A DNA stretch of 64,000 nt. Source: VBDM01 sp035499735. Its GTDB lineage: Bacteria; Pseudomonadota; Gammaproteobacteria; Burkholderiales; SG8-39. Of this stretch, positions 33,942 to 42,033 are shown in pieces (the stretch's first letter is position 1; every line of letters begins with the position of its first letter). The stretch covers positions 1-64,000 of the forward strand of contig DATJYC010000082.1 of NCBI GenBank assembly GCA_035499735.1. The letters run 5' to 3'. A program made the position numbers and the translations under genes. The notes under the pieces were generated by a model. The model worked only from the letters and a program-made list of their open reading frames with translations, was not told where the DNA came from and did no database searches.

Positions 33942-34943
33942 TCAGTCTGCGCGGATGTGCTTTTCCCGGATCAGCCTGCCCCAGGTCTCGCCGTCGCGCC
34001 TGAGGATCGCGGCGAACTGCTCCGGGGTCGTGGGCGCCGGCACCGCGCCGAGCTCCTCGAGCCGCTTTTCCACTTCGGGGCTGCGCAAGGCGTGCACCAC
34101 CTCGGCGTTCATGCGCCGGACGATCGGCTCGGGCGTCGCCGCGGGCGCGAGCAGGCTCGAGAAGAGCAGCGCCTGCACCTCGGGATACCCCTGCTCGGCG
34201 GTCGTCGGCACGCCGGGCAGCTTGTCCGAGCGCTTGTCGCCCGTCAGCGCGAGCACGCGGATGCGGCCCTGCCTCGCCTGCGGCGCGGACAGCGACACCG
34301 AAAGGAACATCACCTGTATGCGCCCGGCGACGAGGTCGGCGAGCGCCGGCGCGCCGCCCTTGTAGGGCACGTGCACGAGTCTCACTTTCTCCGCGCTGTT
34401 GAGGAGCTCGCCGGCGAGATGGCCCGAGGTGCCGATGCCCGCCGAGCCGTAGGAAAGCGAGCCCGGCTTCGCGCTAGCGACCGCGAGCAGCTCCTTCACG
34501 GTGGTCGCGGGCACGGCGGGATTGACGATCAGCGCCATCGGATAGTCGGCGAGCTTCGCGACCGGGGCGAGATCCTTGTACGGATCGTACGCCAGGCTGC
34601 CGTACAGGTACTCGTTGGTCGCGATCGCCTCGCTCGCGACCAGGAACGTGCCGCCGTCGGGCGGCGACTTCGCGACCGCCTCGGCGGCGATGTTGCCGCC
34701 CGCGCCCGGCCGGTTCTCGATGACGATCGGCTGGCCGAGCGCCTCGGTAAGCTTCGGCTGGAGCACGCGCGCGAGCGTGTCGTGCACGCCGCCCGGCGCG
34801 AACGAGACGACGAGCCTGACCGGCCGGTCGGGCCAGGCCGCCGACTGGGCCTGGGTCTGTGCCCGGGCGGGGGCGAGCGCCGCGGCGGTGAGCAGCGCGC
34901 CCAGGACCGCCAGTCCGGCCATCACTCTTCTGCGAGGTTTCAT
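33942..34943 (-). CDS. Bug/TctC-family periplasmic solute receptor
   Basis: This 333-residue protein has a longer, Ala-rich signal peptide (about 1-35, ending AQSAAWP). Family blocks are SFAPGGVHDTLARVL, ENRPGAGGNIAAEAVAKSPPDGGT, VNPAVPATTV, YGSAGIGTSGHLAGE, VHVPYKGGAP and LPGVPTTAEQGYP. The usual PFPPGG reads SFAPGG. It is the first gene of the four-gene operon ending at 30679. AGGAC precedes the ATG. The intergenic 34944-35070 contains two TTGACA sequences (34969-34974 and 34980-34985) pointing the other way. Confidence 0.95.
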   Translation of the reverse strand: MKPRRRVMAGLAVLGALLTAAALAPARAQTQAQSAAWPDRPVRLVVSFAPGGVHDTLARVLQPKLTEALGQPIVIENRPGAGGNIAAEAVAKSPPDGGTFLVASEAIATNEYLYGSLAYDPYKDLAPVAKLADYPMALIVNPAVPATTVKELLAVASAKPGSLSYGSAGIGTSGHLAGELLNSAEKVRLVHVPYKGGAPALADLVAGRIQVMFLSVSLSAPQARQGRIRVLALTGDKRSDKLPGVPTTAEQGYPEVQALLFSSLLAPAATPEPIVRRMNAEVVHALRSPEVEKRLEELGAVPAPTTPEQFAAILRRDGETWGRLIREKHIRAD

Positions 34944-35070
34944 GTCCTATTCACACGCGCGACACGCTTTGACAGCAGATTGACAGACCGATGTCAGATC
35001 TCCGCAAGGGACCGGGCGCACATTGTCCGTTTCCCGGGCGGCTCCCCGCCCGTCCACGAGAGAGTGTGAC

Positions 35071-35271
35071 ATGAAACGATTGCTCTTCGGCTTGATCGCT
35101 CTGGCTCAGTGCGTCGGCGCCTACGCCATAGATGCGGCCGCCGAACCCCCGCTCGAATCCCACCCGATAGGCACGATCGTTTTCGTCGTGCTGTTCTTCG
35201 GGTTCTGCATCGGCTTCGCCTGGATGGTATGGCGAAAGAAGGAAGACAAGACGCAAGACGAGAAGTCGTAG
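35071..35271 (+). CDS. Small membrane protein, 66 aa
   Basis: The ATG at 35071 is preceded by GAGAGAG. The product has a signal-like first helix (KRLLFGLIALAQCVGAYA), a short acidic linker, then SHPIGTIVFVVLFFGFCIGFAWMVW as a membrane helix and a charged tail (RKKEDKTQDEKS). I recall this as a conserved small protein in betaproteobacteria with the same HPIGTI...WMVWRKK layout; its function is unknown. It may be made together with the following Tat-exported amidohydrolase, but 186 bases separate them. Confidence 0.7.
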   Translation: MKRLLFGLIALAQCVGAYAIDAAAEPPLESHPIGTIVFVVLFFGFCIGFAWMVWRKKEDKTQDEKS

Positions 35272-35347
35272 ATCATCTGAAGCAACCGGGCGGAGCGCGC
35301 AACCGCCCGCCGTTCCCCGTCCCACCGCCGTCCCACTTTCGCTCGTC

Positions 35348-35362
35348 GCATTGCAGCAATGC
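35348..35362. repeat. Short perfect palindrome upstream of the Tat amidohydrolase gene
   Basis: GCATTGC and GCAATGC are separated by a single A, with a further GCTCG/CGAGC pair outside. It is located about 100 bases before the ATG at 35458 and could be an operator. No T-run follows, so it is not a terminator. The surrounding 35272-35457 holds no gene. Confidence 0.4.
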
Positions 35363-35457
35363 GCGGGCGAGCTTGGGGTGGAAACCGCCGCTGATCGGCG
35401 CGAGAATGAGCCATGAGTCGTCACTGGGGACGGCTCGACCTTTGGGGGAAAAAACAA

Positions 35458-37122
35458 ATGTGCAAGCTATGCGATGAGGGATTTCCTCAGAACCATCCGG
35501 GTCTGGGGCGGAGGGATTTCCTGAAGACGGCTGCGGCAGGCGGGGTCGCGGCGAGCGGAGCCGCTGCTGCCGGCCTGGGCCTGTTCGCGACGCGGCCCGC
35601 GGCGGCGGGCAATGACGACTGTCCGCAGGACACCGGCAAGCACGGGCGGCGCTACATCATCCGCGGCGGCGCGGTGATGACCATGGACCCGAGCATGCCC
35701 AACAAGGGCGAGTACCCCGTTGCCGACGTGCTGGTCGAGGGCAAGCATATCAAGCAGGTCGGACAGAACCTGAGCGCCGGAGGCGCGGCGGAGATCGACG
35801 CGCGCGGCAAGATCGTGATGCCGGGCTTCATCGACACCCACCATCACCAGTTTGAGACGGTGCTGCGCAGCTTCCTCGCCGACGGCGTGCTGATCAACGA
35901 CCAGTCGGGCTCGGTCAGCGGCAGCACCACGTACTACGAGTACATCCTGCTCACGTTCGCCCCGGTATACCGTCCACACGACGTGCACATCAACGAGCTG
36001 TTCGCCGGCCTCTCGCAGCTCGACGACGGCGTCACCACGGTGCACGACGTCTCGCAGATCCATCACTCGCCCGAACATTCGGACGCCGCCATCGACGCGC
36101 TGTTCAAAACCGGGCGCCGAGCCGCCTTCGGCTATTTCGAGGGCGCCGGAGAGGGCGTGGTGATCAACACGCCTGGATATGCCTATCCGCAGGACGCGGT
36201 CCGCATTAAGAAGAAATGGTTCTCCTCGAGCGACCAGCTCGTTCACATGATCATGGGCGGCGAGGTCTATCTAGGGGATCCGACGACCGACCAATCGTGG
36301 ACGATCGGGCGGCAGCTCGACCTTCAGATCGCGGCGCACATTCTCTCGCCGTTCAGCATCCGGCCGATTTTTGACAGGCTCACCGCCGTACCTCCGACGG
36401 GCGGCAACGGCCACATCGGCGTCGGGCCGGACAACCTGTTCATCCACATGACCGGGATGGCGGATGCCGCTTGGCAGAGGGTCAAGGACGTCGGCGCGCA
36501 GGTCTCGATCGCTTTCCCGATCGAGATGAACATGCGCCACGGCCAGCCGCCTATCATCAAGATGCAGCAGCTGGGCATGGAACCGTCGCTCTCGGTGGAC
36601 GTCGAATGCACGATGACGGCGGATTTCTTCACCCAGATGCGCGTCTGCATGAACATGCAGCGCATGGTCGTGAACCAGATGATCCTCGAGCAGGGTAATT
36701 TCTATCCACCCAACCAGTGGCCGACGCCGGCGCCCAGCCTGCCGCCGCTGCTCACGACGCGCGACGTACTGCGCTTCGCGACGATCAACGGCGCCAAAGC
36801 GCTGAGGCTCGACGGCAAGACGGGCACGCTGACGCCCGGCAAGGAAGCCGACATCCTCATCCTCGACGCACAGGCGATCAACGTGGCACCGCTCAACAAC
36901 GTACCCGGTGCTGTCGTGTCGCTGATGGACCGCACCAACGTCGAGACGGTGATCGTCGCCGGCAAGGTGCGCAAGTGGAAGGGCGGGCTGCTGGATGTGA
37001 ACCTCGACAACCTGCGCCGGCAGCTCGAGAATTCGCGCGATTACGTGTTCGCCCAGGCCCAGGCGCATCCGTTGTTTCCGGGGCAGTTTGACGGCCGGAC
37101 GGGCCTGTTCGGGAATCAGTGA
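35458..37122 (+). CDS. Tat-exported amidohydrolase (ATZ/TRZ-type metal-dependent hydrolase)
   Basis: The ATG at 35458 (after GGGGGAAAA) gives 554 residues starting MCKLCDEGFPQNH. A Cys pair is followed by the twin-arginine signal GRRDFLKTAAAGG and an Ala-rich hydrophobic stretch to about residue 50. The catalytic domain has IVMPGFIDTHHHQFETV (the HxH metal motif, here His-His-His), TTVHDVSQIHH, and a C-terminal GTLTPGKEADILILD, typical of the cytosine-deaminase/chlorohydrolase branch. The fourth metal position lies near SVDVECTMTADFF. Export through Tat means it folds with its metal before reaching the periplasm. The substrate is unknown. A start at 35413 is possible but adds an unusual prefix. 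Confidence 0.9.
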   Translation: MCKLCDEGFPQNHPGLGRRDFLKTAAAGGVAASGAAAAGLGLFATRPAAAGNDDCPQDTGKHGRRYIIRGGAVMTMDPSMPNKGEYPVADVLVEGKHIKQVGQNLSAGGAAEIDARGKIVMPGFIDTHHHQFETVLRSFLADGVLINDQSGSVSGSTTYYEYILLTFAPVYRPHDVHINELFAGLSQLDDGVTTVHDVSQIHHSPEHSDAAIDALFKTGRRAAFGYFEGAGEGVVINTPGYAYPQDAVRIKKKWFSSSDQLVHMIMGGEVYLGDPTTDQSWTIGRQLDLQIAAHILSPFSIRPIFDRLTAVPPTGGNGHIGVGPDNLFIHMTGMADAAWQRVKDVGAQVSIAFPIEMNMRHGQPPIIKMQQLGMEPSLSVDVECTMTADFFTQMRVCMNMQRMVVNQMILEQGNFYPPNQWPTPAPSLPPLLTTRDVLRFATINGAKALRLDGKTGTLTPGKEADILILDAQAINVAPLNNVPGAVVSLMDRTNVETVIVAGKVRKWKGGLLDVNLDNLRRQLENSRDYVFAQAQAHPLFPGQFDGRTGLFGNQ

Positions 37123-37142
37123 ACTAGTACTGGCCACACTGA

Positions 37143-37172
37143 CGGGGCGGCTCCGGCCGCCCCGTTTTTTTT
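37143..37172 (+). terminator. Intrinsic terminator of the Tat amidohydrolase gene
   Basis: A perfect 9-bp stem CGGGGCGGC / GCCGCCCCG (37143-37151 and 37156-37164) with the loop TCCG is followed by eight T (37165-37172). The last T is also the final base of the stop codon of the convergent monooxygenase gene. Confidence 0.93.
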
Positions 37173-38344
37173 CAGGCCTCGATCCCCCGGTACAGCCAGT
37201 CGATCTCCCAGAAGGTGTCGGGCGTGCGCTGGGCGAGCAGGTGGTTGCGCAGGTCGCGCGAGCCCGCGTCGGCGTGGATGATGGCGCCGAAGATGCGCGA
37301 GGTGACGGTGACGCGCGCGGTGCGCAGGTAGCGCTGCTTCTCGTACTCGGCGAGCGCGGCGGCGACCCCGTTCCCCGCCTTCGCGATCAGGCCGGACAGC
37401 ACCACCGCGTCCTCGATCGCCATGCACGCCCCTTGCGCGAGGTACTGCAGCGTCGGGTGCGCGGCGTCGCCGAGCAGCGCGACGTTGCCGCGCGTCCAGC
37501 CCGGCCGCGGCTCGCGGTCGTGCAGGACCCAGTTCTTGTCCTTGCCGACGTAGCTCAGCATCTCCTGCACCGCCGGAGTCGTGCGCGAGAACACCTCCAT
37601 CAGCTCGTCGGCGCCGCCGTAGTTCTGCCGCTCGCCGTTCTCGAACTTGCGGCTCGCGACGGTGGCGACGTTGTTCATCACGGTTCCGCCGCGCAGGCGG
37701 TACTGCACGAGGTGCAGGTTCGGCCCGATCCAGATCACCATGTCGTCGAAGTGCGACTGGTCCTTGACCTCGGCCACCGGCACCACGCCGCGGTAGGTGA
37801 CGTGCCCCGCGGGGCGCGGCGCGCCGTCGCCGATCACGATCTCGCGCACGCGCGAGCGCAGGCCGTCGGCGCCGATCAGCGCGAGCCCCTCGTATTCCGA
37901 GCCGTCGGCGAAGCGCGCGACGACGCTTTCCCCGCGGTCCTCGAATCCGGTCAGCTCCTTGGAGACGTGCAGCGTGATCTCGTCGCGCTTGCGGCAGGCC
38001 TCGAGCAGCGCGCCGTGCAGGTCGCGGCGGTGGACCACGGTGTAGGGCGCACGGAAGTGCCTGCGGAACGTGTCGCCGCATGAAATGCGCGTCAGCTCCC
38101 TGTCGGTCAGCGCGTCGATGAGGATGAGGTTCTTCGTGAACACCGCCTGCGACTCGAGGTCCTTCATCACCCCCAGCCAGTCGAGCATGCGGTAGGCGTT
38201 CGGCCCCTGCTGGATGCCGTAGCCGATTTCGCCGAACTCCGGCTGCTTCTCGAGCACGCGCGAGCGGAACCCGCGGCGCGCGAGCGCGAGCGCGGCCGCC
38301 ACGCCGCCTATGCCGCCCCCGACGATGAGGATTTCCCGCTGCAC
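37172..38344 (-). CDS. FAD-dependent aromatic hydroxylase, 3-hydroxybenzoate 6-hydroxylase/salicylate hydroxylase type
   Basis: This 390-residue group A flavoprotein monooxygenase has an N-terminal GxGxxG as LIVGGGIGGVAAALALARRG, GADGLRSRVRE (the DG motif that contacts FAD and NAD(P)H), and a C-terminal LLGDAAHPTLQYLAQGACMAIEDA. That last GD motif reads exactly as in 3-hydroxybenzoate 6-hydroxylases. It hydroxylates an aromatic acid using NAD(P)H and O2. It lies 4 bases after a small outer-membrane barrel gene, a possible porin for the substrate. No gentisate or catechol dioxygenase is adjacent. Confidence 0.92.
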   Translation of the reverse strand: MQREILIVGGGIGGVAAALALARRGFRSRVLEKQPEFGEIGYGIQQGPNAYRMLDWLGVMKDLESQAVFTKNLILIDALTDRELTRISCGDTFRRHFRAPYTVVHRRDLHGALLEACRKRDEITLHVSKELTGFEDRGESVVARFADGSEYEGLALIGADGLRSRVREIVIGDGAPRPAGHVTYRGVVPVAEVKDQSHFDDMVIWIGPNLHLVQYRLRGGTVMNNVATVASRKFENGERQNYGGADELMEVFSRTTPAVQEMLSYVGKDKNWVLHDREPRPGWTRGNVALLGDAAHPTLQYLAQGACMAIEDAVVLSGLIAKAGNGVAAALAEYEKQRYLRTARVTVTSRIFGAIIHADAGSRDLRNHLLAQRTPDTFWEIDWLYRGIEA

Positions 38345-38348
38345 GCGC

Positions 38349-38975
38349 TCAGAAACGCGCCGAGAGCCCGGCCATCACTTCGCCCTGGGTGAACGTGCTG
38401 CCCTTGACCTGCACCGTGCACCCGCCGCTGCAGAAGAAGCCGCCGGTGCTGTCGACCAGCGTGACGTAGCCCCGCGTCTCGAGCTTCAGCGCCAGGGCCT
38501 TTCCCAGGGGAACCATGTAGCCGAAGCCGATGTTGAACGAGAAGCGGGTCTCCGAGCTCGCGCCAGAGAAGCTCGGGCTGAAATTCGTCAGGCCCAGGCC
38601 GCCGACCGCGTAGCCGCCGCGGCCCACCTGCTGGTCGAAGAAATACGTCCCACCCGCGTGGATGTAGGTGATCCCCAGGGCGATGTTGTCGGTGCTCGGG
38701 GAAAAACCGCTCGCCCTCAGCGCGGTGCTGCGGTGGCTGACGAAGATCTCCCATTGCGTGCGGAAGTCGATGGGAAAGTCGGCGGCGATCGCGTATGCCG
38801 GGCCGTCGGTCGTCTCCCAGGTCTTGCCGGTGGTGACGTCGGTGAAGCCGCCGCCGAAGCGATAGCCGCCGTAGACGGTGAGGTTGCTTTCGCCTGGGGC
38901 TGGCGCGCCCTGGGCGTGCGCGACCGCCGGCAGCACGGCGGCGAGGATTGCGAGGACGGGCCTGATCGGGTTCAC
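38349..38975 (-). CDS. Small outer-membrane beta-barrel protein
   Basis: The start is GTG; 208 residues with a signal peptide cut near VAHAQ. The mature protein consists of amphipathic strands such as NLTVYGGYRFGGGFTDV, QWEIFVSHRST, IALGITYIHAGGTYFFD and FSFNIGFGYMVPLGKAL, and ends GEVMAGLSARF with a terminal Phe, the outer-membrane assembly signal. A Cys pair (FFCSGGC) sits in a loop. The size suggests 8-10 strands. It probably shares a transcript with the flavin hydroxylase (gap 4 bases). No ribosome-binding site; TAGAAT at 38984-38989 ends 8 bases before the GTG. Confidence 0.82.
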   Translation of the reverse strand: MNPIRPVLAILAAVLPAVAHAQGAPAPGESNLTVYGGYRFGGGFTDVTTGKTWETTDGPAYAIAADFPIDFRTQWEIFVSHRSTALRASGFSPSTDNIALGITYIHAGGTYFFDQQVGRGGYAVGGLGLTNFSPSFSGASSETRFSFNIGFGYMVPLGKALALKLETRGYVTLVDSTGGFFCSGGCTVQVKGSTFTQGEVMAGLSARF

Positions 38976-38983
38976 GCGCCGGG

Positions 38984-39021
38984 ATTCTACCTCCCGTTGG
39001 TCGTTTGCGGCGCGCTACAAT
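38984..39021. promoter_or_regulatory. Divergent -10-like hexamers between barrel gene and TauD-like gene
   Basis: TAGAAT (reverse strand, 38984-38989) ends 8 bases before the GTG at 38975, and TACAAT (forward, 39016-39021) ends 7 bases before the ATG at 39029. Neither start has a Shine-Dalgarno. The whole intergenic space is 53 bases. Both transcripts would be leaderless or nearly so if these are true -10 boxes. Confidence 0.5.
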
Positions 39022-39028
39022 GGCCGCC

Positions 39029-40126
39029 ATGTACGAGCACGCCTCCCAATCCTTCGCCTGGAAGGCCTCCAGCTTCAAGGATCCCTCGGACTACACGGTC
39101 GAGCTGACGAGCGACGACCGCGGCGAGCTGCTCTCGGTACTAGAGCGCCTGGGGCGCGGCGGGCGCCTCGAGCCCGTGCACGCGCTCTCGAAGCGCGACT
39201 TCGGTTTCACGGACCTCGGGCAGAAGCTCGACCGCGCCTACGACGAGGTGCGCTCCGGGAAGGGCTTCGTCGTGCTGCGCAGCCTGCCCATCGAGGGCCT
39301 GTCGCTCGAGCAGTACACCGCCTGCGCGTGGGGGATCGGCACCCGCTTCGGCCGGGCGCTGTCGCAGAACGCCCAGGGCGAGCTCGTCACCTCGGTGATC
39401 GACGCGACCGCCGAGGACGCGACCCCGCGCATGTACCGCAGCAGCCTCGAGCTTCGCCCGCACACCGACGTCACCGCGATGATCGCGCTCGCGTGCTGGC
39501 AGAAGTCGGCGTCGGGCGGCGCGTCGATCGTCGTCTCCGGCGTCACCGTGCACGACGCGATACGCGCGCGCGCGCCGCAGCTGCTCGCGCCGCTCTACCG
39601 CGGCTACCATTACCACCGCCTCGGCGAGGAAGGCCCGGGCGAGGAGACCGCGACGCCGTACCGGATGCCCGTGTTCGCGAACCGCGACGGCCAGGTCTCG
39701 TGCCGCTACCAGCGCGCGGGAATCGCCGGCGGCATGCGCGAGCGCGGCGTGCCGCTCGACGAGAACGACATCGCGGCGCTGAATTGCTTCGACGAGATCG
39801 CCTCGGCCCCGGAGAACCGCCTCGCGTTCTTCCTCGAACGCGGCGACATGATCGTCATCAACAACTACACGGTGATGCACGCGCGAACTCGTTTTACCAA
39901 CTTCCCCGAGCCCGAGCGGCAGCGGCGCCTGGTAAGGCTGTGGTTCGACGCCGAGGGCTTCCGCGACGTGCCGCGCGAGTTCAACCTGTTCGCCGGGAAC
40001 GGCATTCCGAAGCAGGAAGGCCGGCGCGCGACCTTCGATTTCAGGAAGCTCTACCGCGACGACCCCGTCGCGACGGGCGGCGTGCCCGACCTCAAGATCG
40101 CCGATGGCGAAGCGGCTCGCCGCTAA
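39029..40126 (+). CDS. TauD/TfdA-like 2-oxoglutarate/Fe(II)-dependent oxygenase
   Basis: The ATG at 39029 gives 365 residues; an ATG at 39020 overlaps the putative -10 box and is less likely. Fe(II) ligands can be read as His-x-Asp in LRPHTDVTAMI and the distal His in NNYTVMHARTRF; the 2-oxoglutarate-binding Arg lies in RRLVRLWFD. The enzyme would hydroxylate or cleave a small molecule with O2 and 2-oxoglutarate. The last 23 bases overlap the start of a Bug receptor gene on the same strand. The receptor may therefore import the substrate (inference). Confidence 0.88.
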   Translation: MYEHASQSFAWKASSFKDPSDYTVELTSDDRGELLSVLERLGRGGRLEPVHALSKRDFGFTDLGQKLDRAYDEVRSGKGFVVLRSLPIEGLSLEQYTACAWGIGTRFGRALSQNAQGELVTSVIDATAEDATPRMYRSSLELRPHTDVTAMIALACWQKSASGGASIVVSGVTVHDAIRARAPQLLAPLYRGYHYHRLGEEGPGEETATPYRMPVFANRDGQVSCRYQRAGIAGGMRERGVPLDENDIAALNCFDEIASAPENRLAFFLERGDMIVINNYTVMHARTRFTNFPEPERQRRLVRLWFDAEGFRDVPREFNLFAGNGIPKQEGRRATFDFRKLYRDDPVATGGVPDLKIADGEAARR

Positions 40127-41066
40127 TCTTCTGTTCTGCGTCGCGCTCGTCCCGCTCGCCGCGGCGGCGCAGAGCTTTCCCACCCGCGCCGTCCGCTTCA
40201 TGGTGCCGTTCCCGCCCGGGGGCGCGACCGACATCGTCGGGCGGCTGGTCGCGGCGAAGATGCAGGACGTGTGGGGCCAGCCCGTGGTGATCGAGAACAA
40301 GCCCGGAGCGGGCACCGTCGTCGGCACCGAGTTCGTCGCCAAGTCCGCGCCCGACGGCTACACCCTCGGCTTCGTCGTGACGGCCTACGTCATCAACCCG
40401 AGCCTGCGCACCGACCTGCCCTACGACACCCTGAAGGACCTGACCGGCGTCACCCAGGTGTCGGTGCAGCACCTCGTCATGGCGGCGTACCCCGGGTTTC
40501 CGGCGAACAACGTTAGCGAACTGATCGCCTTGGCGAAGAAAGAGCCGGGCAAGCTCGCGTACGCGACCCCGGGGAGCGGCACCGCGATGCACCTCTCGGT
40601 GGAGCTGCTGAAGACCGCGACCGGCATCGACATCGTCCACGTGCCGTACAAGGGCGGCGCCGCCGCGCAGCAGGACGTCATGGCCGGGCGCGTGCCGATC
40701 CTCATGGACGTGCTCTACGCCGTGCAGCCGCTGATCAATAGCGGAAAGATCAAGGTCCTCGCGCTCCTGTCGCCGCAGCGCGCCCCCGGCTCGCCCGAGT
40801 ACCCCGTCGTCTCCGAGACCGTGCCCGGCGTGAGCGCGCTGTCGCTCGTCGGCATCGTCGCCCCCGCGGCCACGCCGCCCGAGCTCGTGCACCGCATCAG
40901 CGCCGACATCGCCAGGGCCGTGAAAGGCTCCGACCTCACCGAGCGCATGAAGCAGCAGGGCATGGAACCGATCGGCTCGACGCCCGAGCAGTTCGACGCG
41001 GTGATCCGGTCGGAAATGGAGAAATGGGCGAAGGTGGTGAAGCAGTCGGGCGCGAAGGTCGATTAG
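40104..41066 (+). CDS. Bug/TctC-family periplasmic solute receptor
   Basis: This 320-residue protein has a signal peptide (AKRLAANLLFCVALVPLAAA, cut near AQ). Canonical blocks follow: VPFPPGGATDIVGRLVAAK, ENKPGAGTVVGTEFVAKSAPDGYT, YATPGSGTAMH, VHVPYKGGAAAQ, YPVVSETVPG. It begins inside the TauD-like gene, so the two are co-transcribed and coupled. It is convergent with another Bug gene whose stop lies 2 bases away, making a tail-to-tail pair of paralogues. The ligand is unknown. Confidence 0.95.
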   Translation: MAKRLAANLLFCVALVPLAAAAQSFPTRAVRFMVPFPPGGATDIVGRLVAAKMQDVWGQPVVIENKPGAGTVVGTEFVAKSAPDGYTLGFVVTAYVINPSLRTDLPYDTLKDLTGVTQVSVQHLVMAAYPGFPANNVSELIALAKKEPGKLAYATPGSGTAMHLSVELLKTATGIDIVHVPYKGGAAAQQDVMAGRVPILMDVLYAVQPLINSGKIKVLALLSPQRAPGSPEYPVVSETVPGVSALSLVGIVAPAATPPELVHRISADIARAVKGSDLTERMKQQGMEPIGSTPEQFDAVIRSEMEKWAKVVKQSGAKVD

Positions 41067-41068
41067 GG

Positions 41069-42016
41069 CTACTTGACCAGCCCGATCCGCTTCAGAATCT
41101 CGGTATTCAGCCGGTACTCCTTCCACAGCGCCGCCTTCAGCGCCTCGCCGTCGCGGTCGTCGACGTCGACGCCGCGCGCGTCCATGGTCCGCGCGTAGTC
41201 CGCGCTGTCGACGACGGCCTTGGCGGCGTCGTGGATGTGCTTCACGACCGGCGCGGGCGTGCCCTTGGGCACGGCGATGAGGTACCAGACGCCGTTCGCG
41301 ACGTCCCAGCCGGCTTCTTTCGCGGTCGGCGCGTCGGGGAACGCGGGGTGGCGCCTTTCCTGGAACACGACCAGCGCGCGCATGCGCTTGCCCTCGACCT
41401 GCGGCTTCGCCTCGCCCGGTTGCGCCACCACCGCCTCGATGTGACCGCCCAATAGCGCGGGCGATGACTGCCCCCAGCCCGCGAACGGCACGGGCGTCAT
41501 CGTGGTGCCGGTGCGGAAGATGAATTCCTCGAGGTTCAGGTGGCTCGCGGTGCCTTCGCCGGGCGTGCCGACGCGCATCTTCCCCGGATTCCTCTTCGCG
41601 TCCTCGACGAAATCCTGGATAGTCTTCCAAGGCGCATCGGCGTTCACTACGAGCAGCGGGTAGTACGCGACGGTGTTGATCACCGGCTCGTAATCGTCCG
41701 GCGTCTTGTAGCTCAGCTTCGGATTCATCTGCGGCGCGATCACGAGCGAGGACTGCGGCGTGAGCAGGATCGTATAGCCGTCGGGCTTCGCTCTCACGAG
41801 CTCCTCGACCGCGACCGCCCCGCCCGCTCCGGGCTTGTTGACGACAGTCAGGCCCTTGGGGAACTGCGGCTTCATCCCGTCGGCGACGACGCGCGCGACG
41901 ATGTCGACGAGCCCTCCGGGCGGGAAGCCCGCGAGCATGGTGACCGGACGGTCGGGGTACTGGGCGAGAGCGGGCGACGCGATGAGCGCGAGCGCCAAAA
42001 GCGCGATGCGGGTCAT
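41069..42016 (-). CDS. Bug/TctC-family periplasmic solute receptor
   Basis: The start is the ATG at 42016 after AAAGGAGGTCTC; the longer frame upstream is a shadow of the antiporter. The 315-residue product has a signal peptide ending SPALAQ. Bug blocks are AGFPPGGLVDIVARVVADG, NKPGAGGAVAVEELVRAKPDGYT, TPGEGTASHLN and FPDAPTAKEAGW. The VHVPYKG block reads TPVPFAGWGQSS, an atypical variant. It lies 17 bases downstream of the CPA1 antiporter gene in the same direction and may be read through from it. Confidence 0.93.
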   Translation of the reverse strand: MTRIALLALALIASPALAQYPDRPVTMLAGFPPGGLVDIVARVVADGMKPQFPKGLTVVNKPGAGGAVAVEELVRAKPDGYTILLTPQSSLVIAPQMNPKLSYKTPDDYEPVINTVAYYPLLVVNADAPWKTIQDFVEDAKRNPGKMRVGTPGEGTASHLNLEEFIFRTGTTMTPVPFAGWGQSSPALLGGHIEAVVAQPGEAKPQVEGKRMRALVVFQERRHPAFPDAPTAKEAGWDVANGVWYLIAVPKGTPAPVVKHIHDAAKAVVDSADYARTMDARGVDVDDRDGEALKAALWKEYRLNTEILKRIGLVK

Positions 42017-42033
42017 GAGACCTCCTTTTGCAG

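Noticed and set aside
34969..34985. Two TTGACA sequences upstream of the 66-aa membrane protein
   Set aside because: No acceptable -10 hexamer at 16-18 bases from either, so I do not call a promoter.
35413..35457. Earlier ATG for the Tat-exported amidohydrolase
   Set aside because: It would place 15 extra residues before MCKLCDEG, pushing the twin-arginine motif further in; the ATG at 35458 has a purine-rich site and fits the family start as I recall it. Kept as an alternative only.
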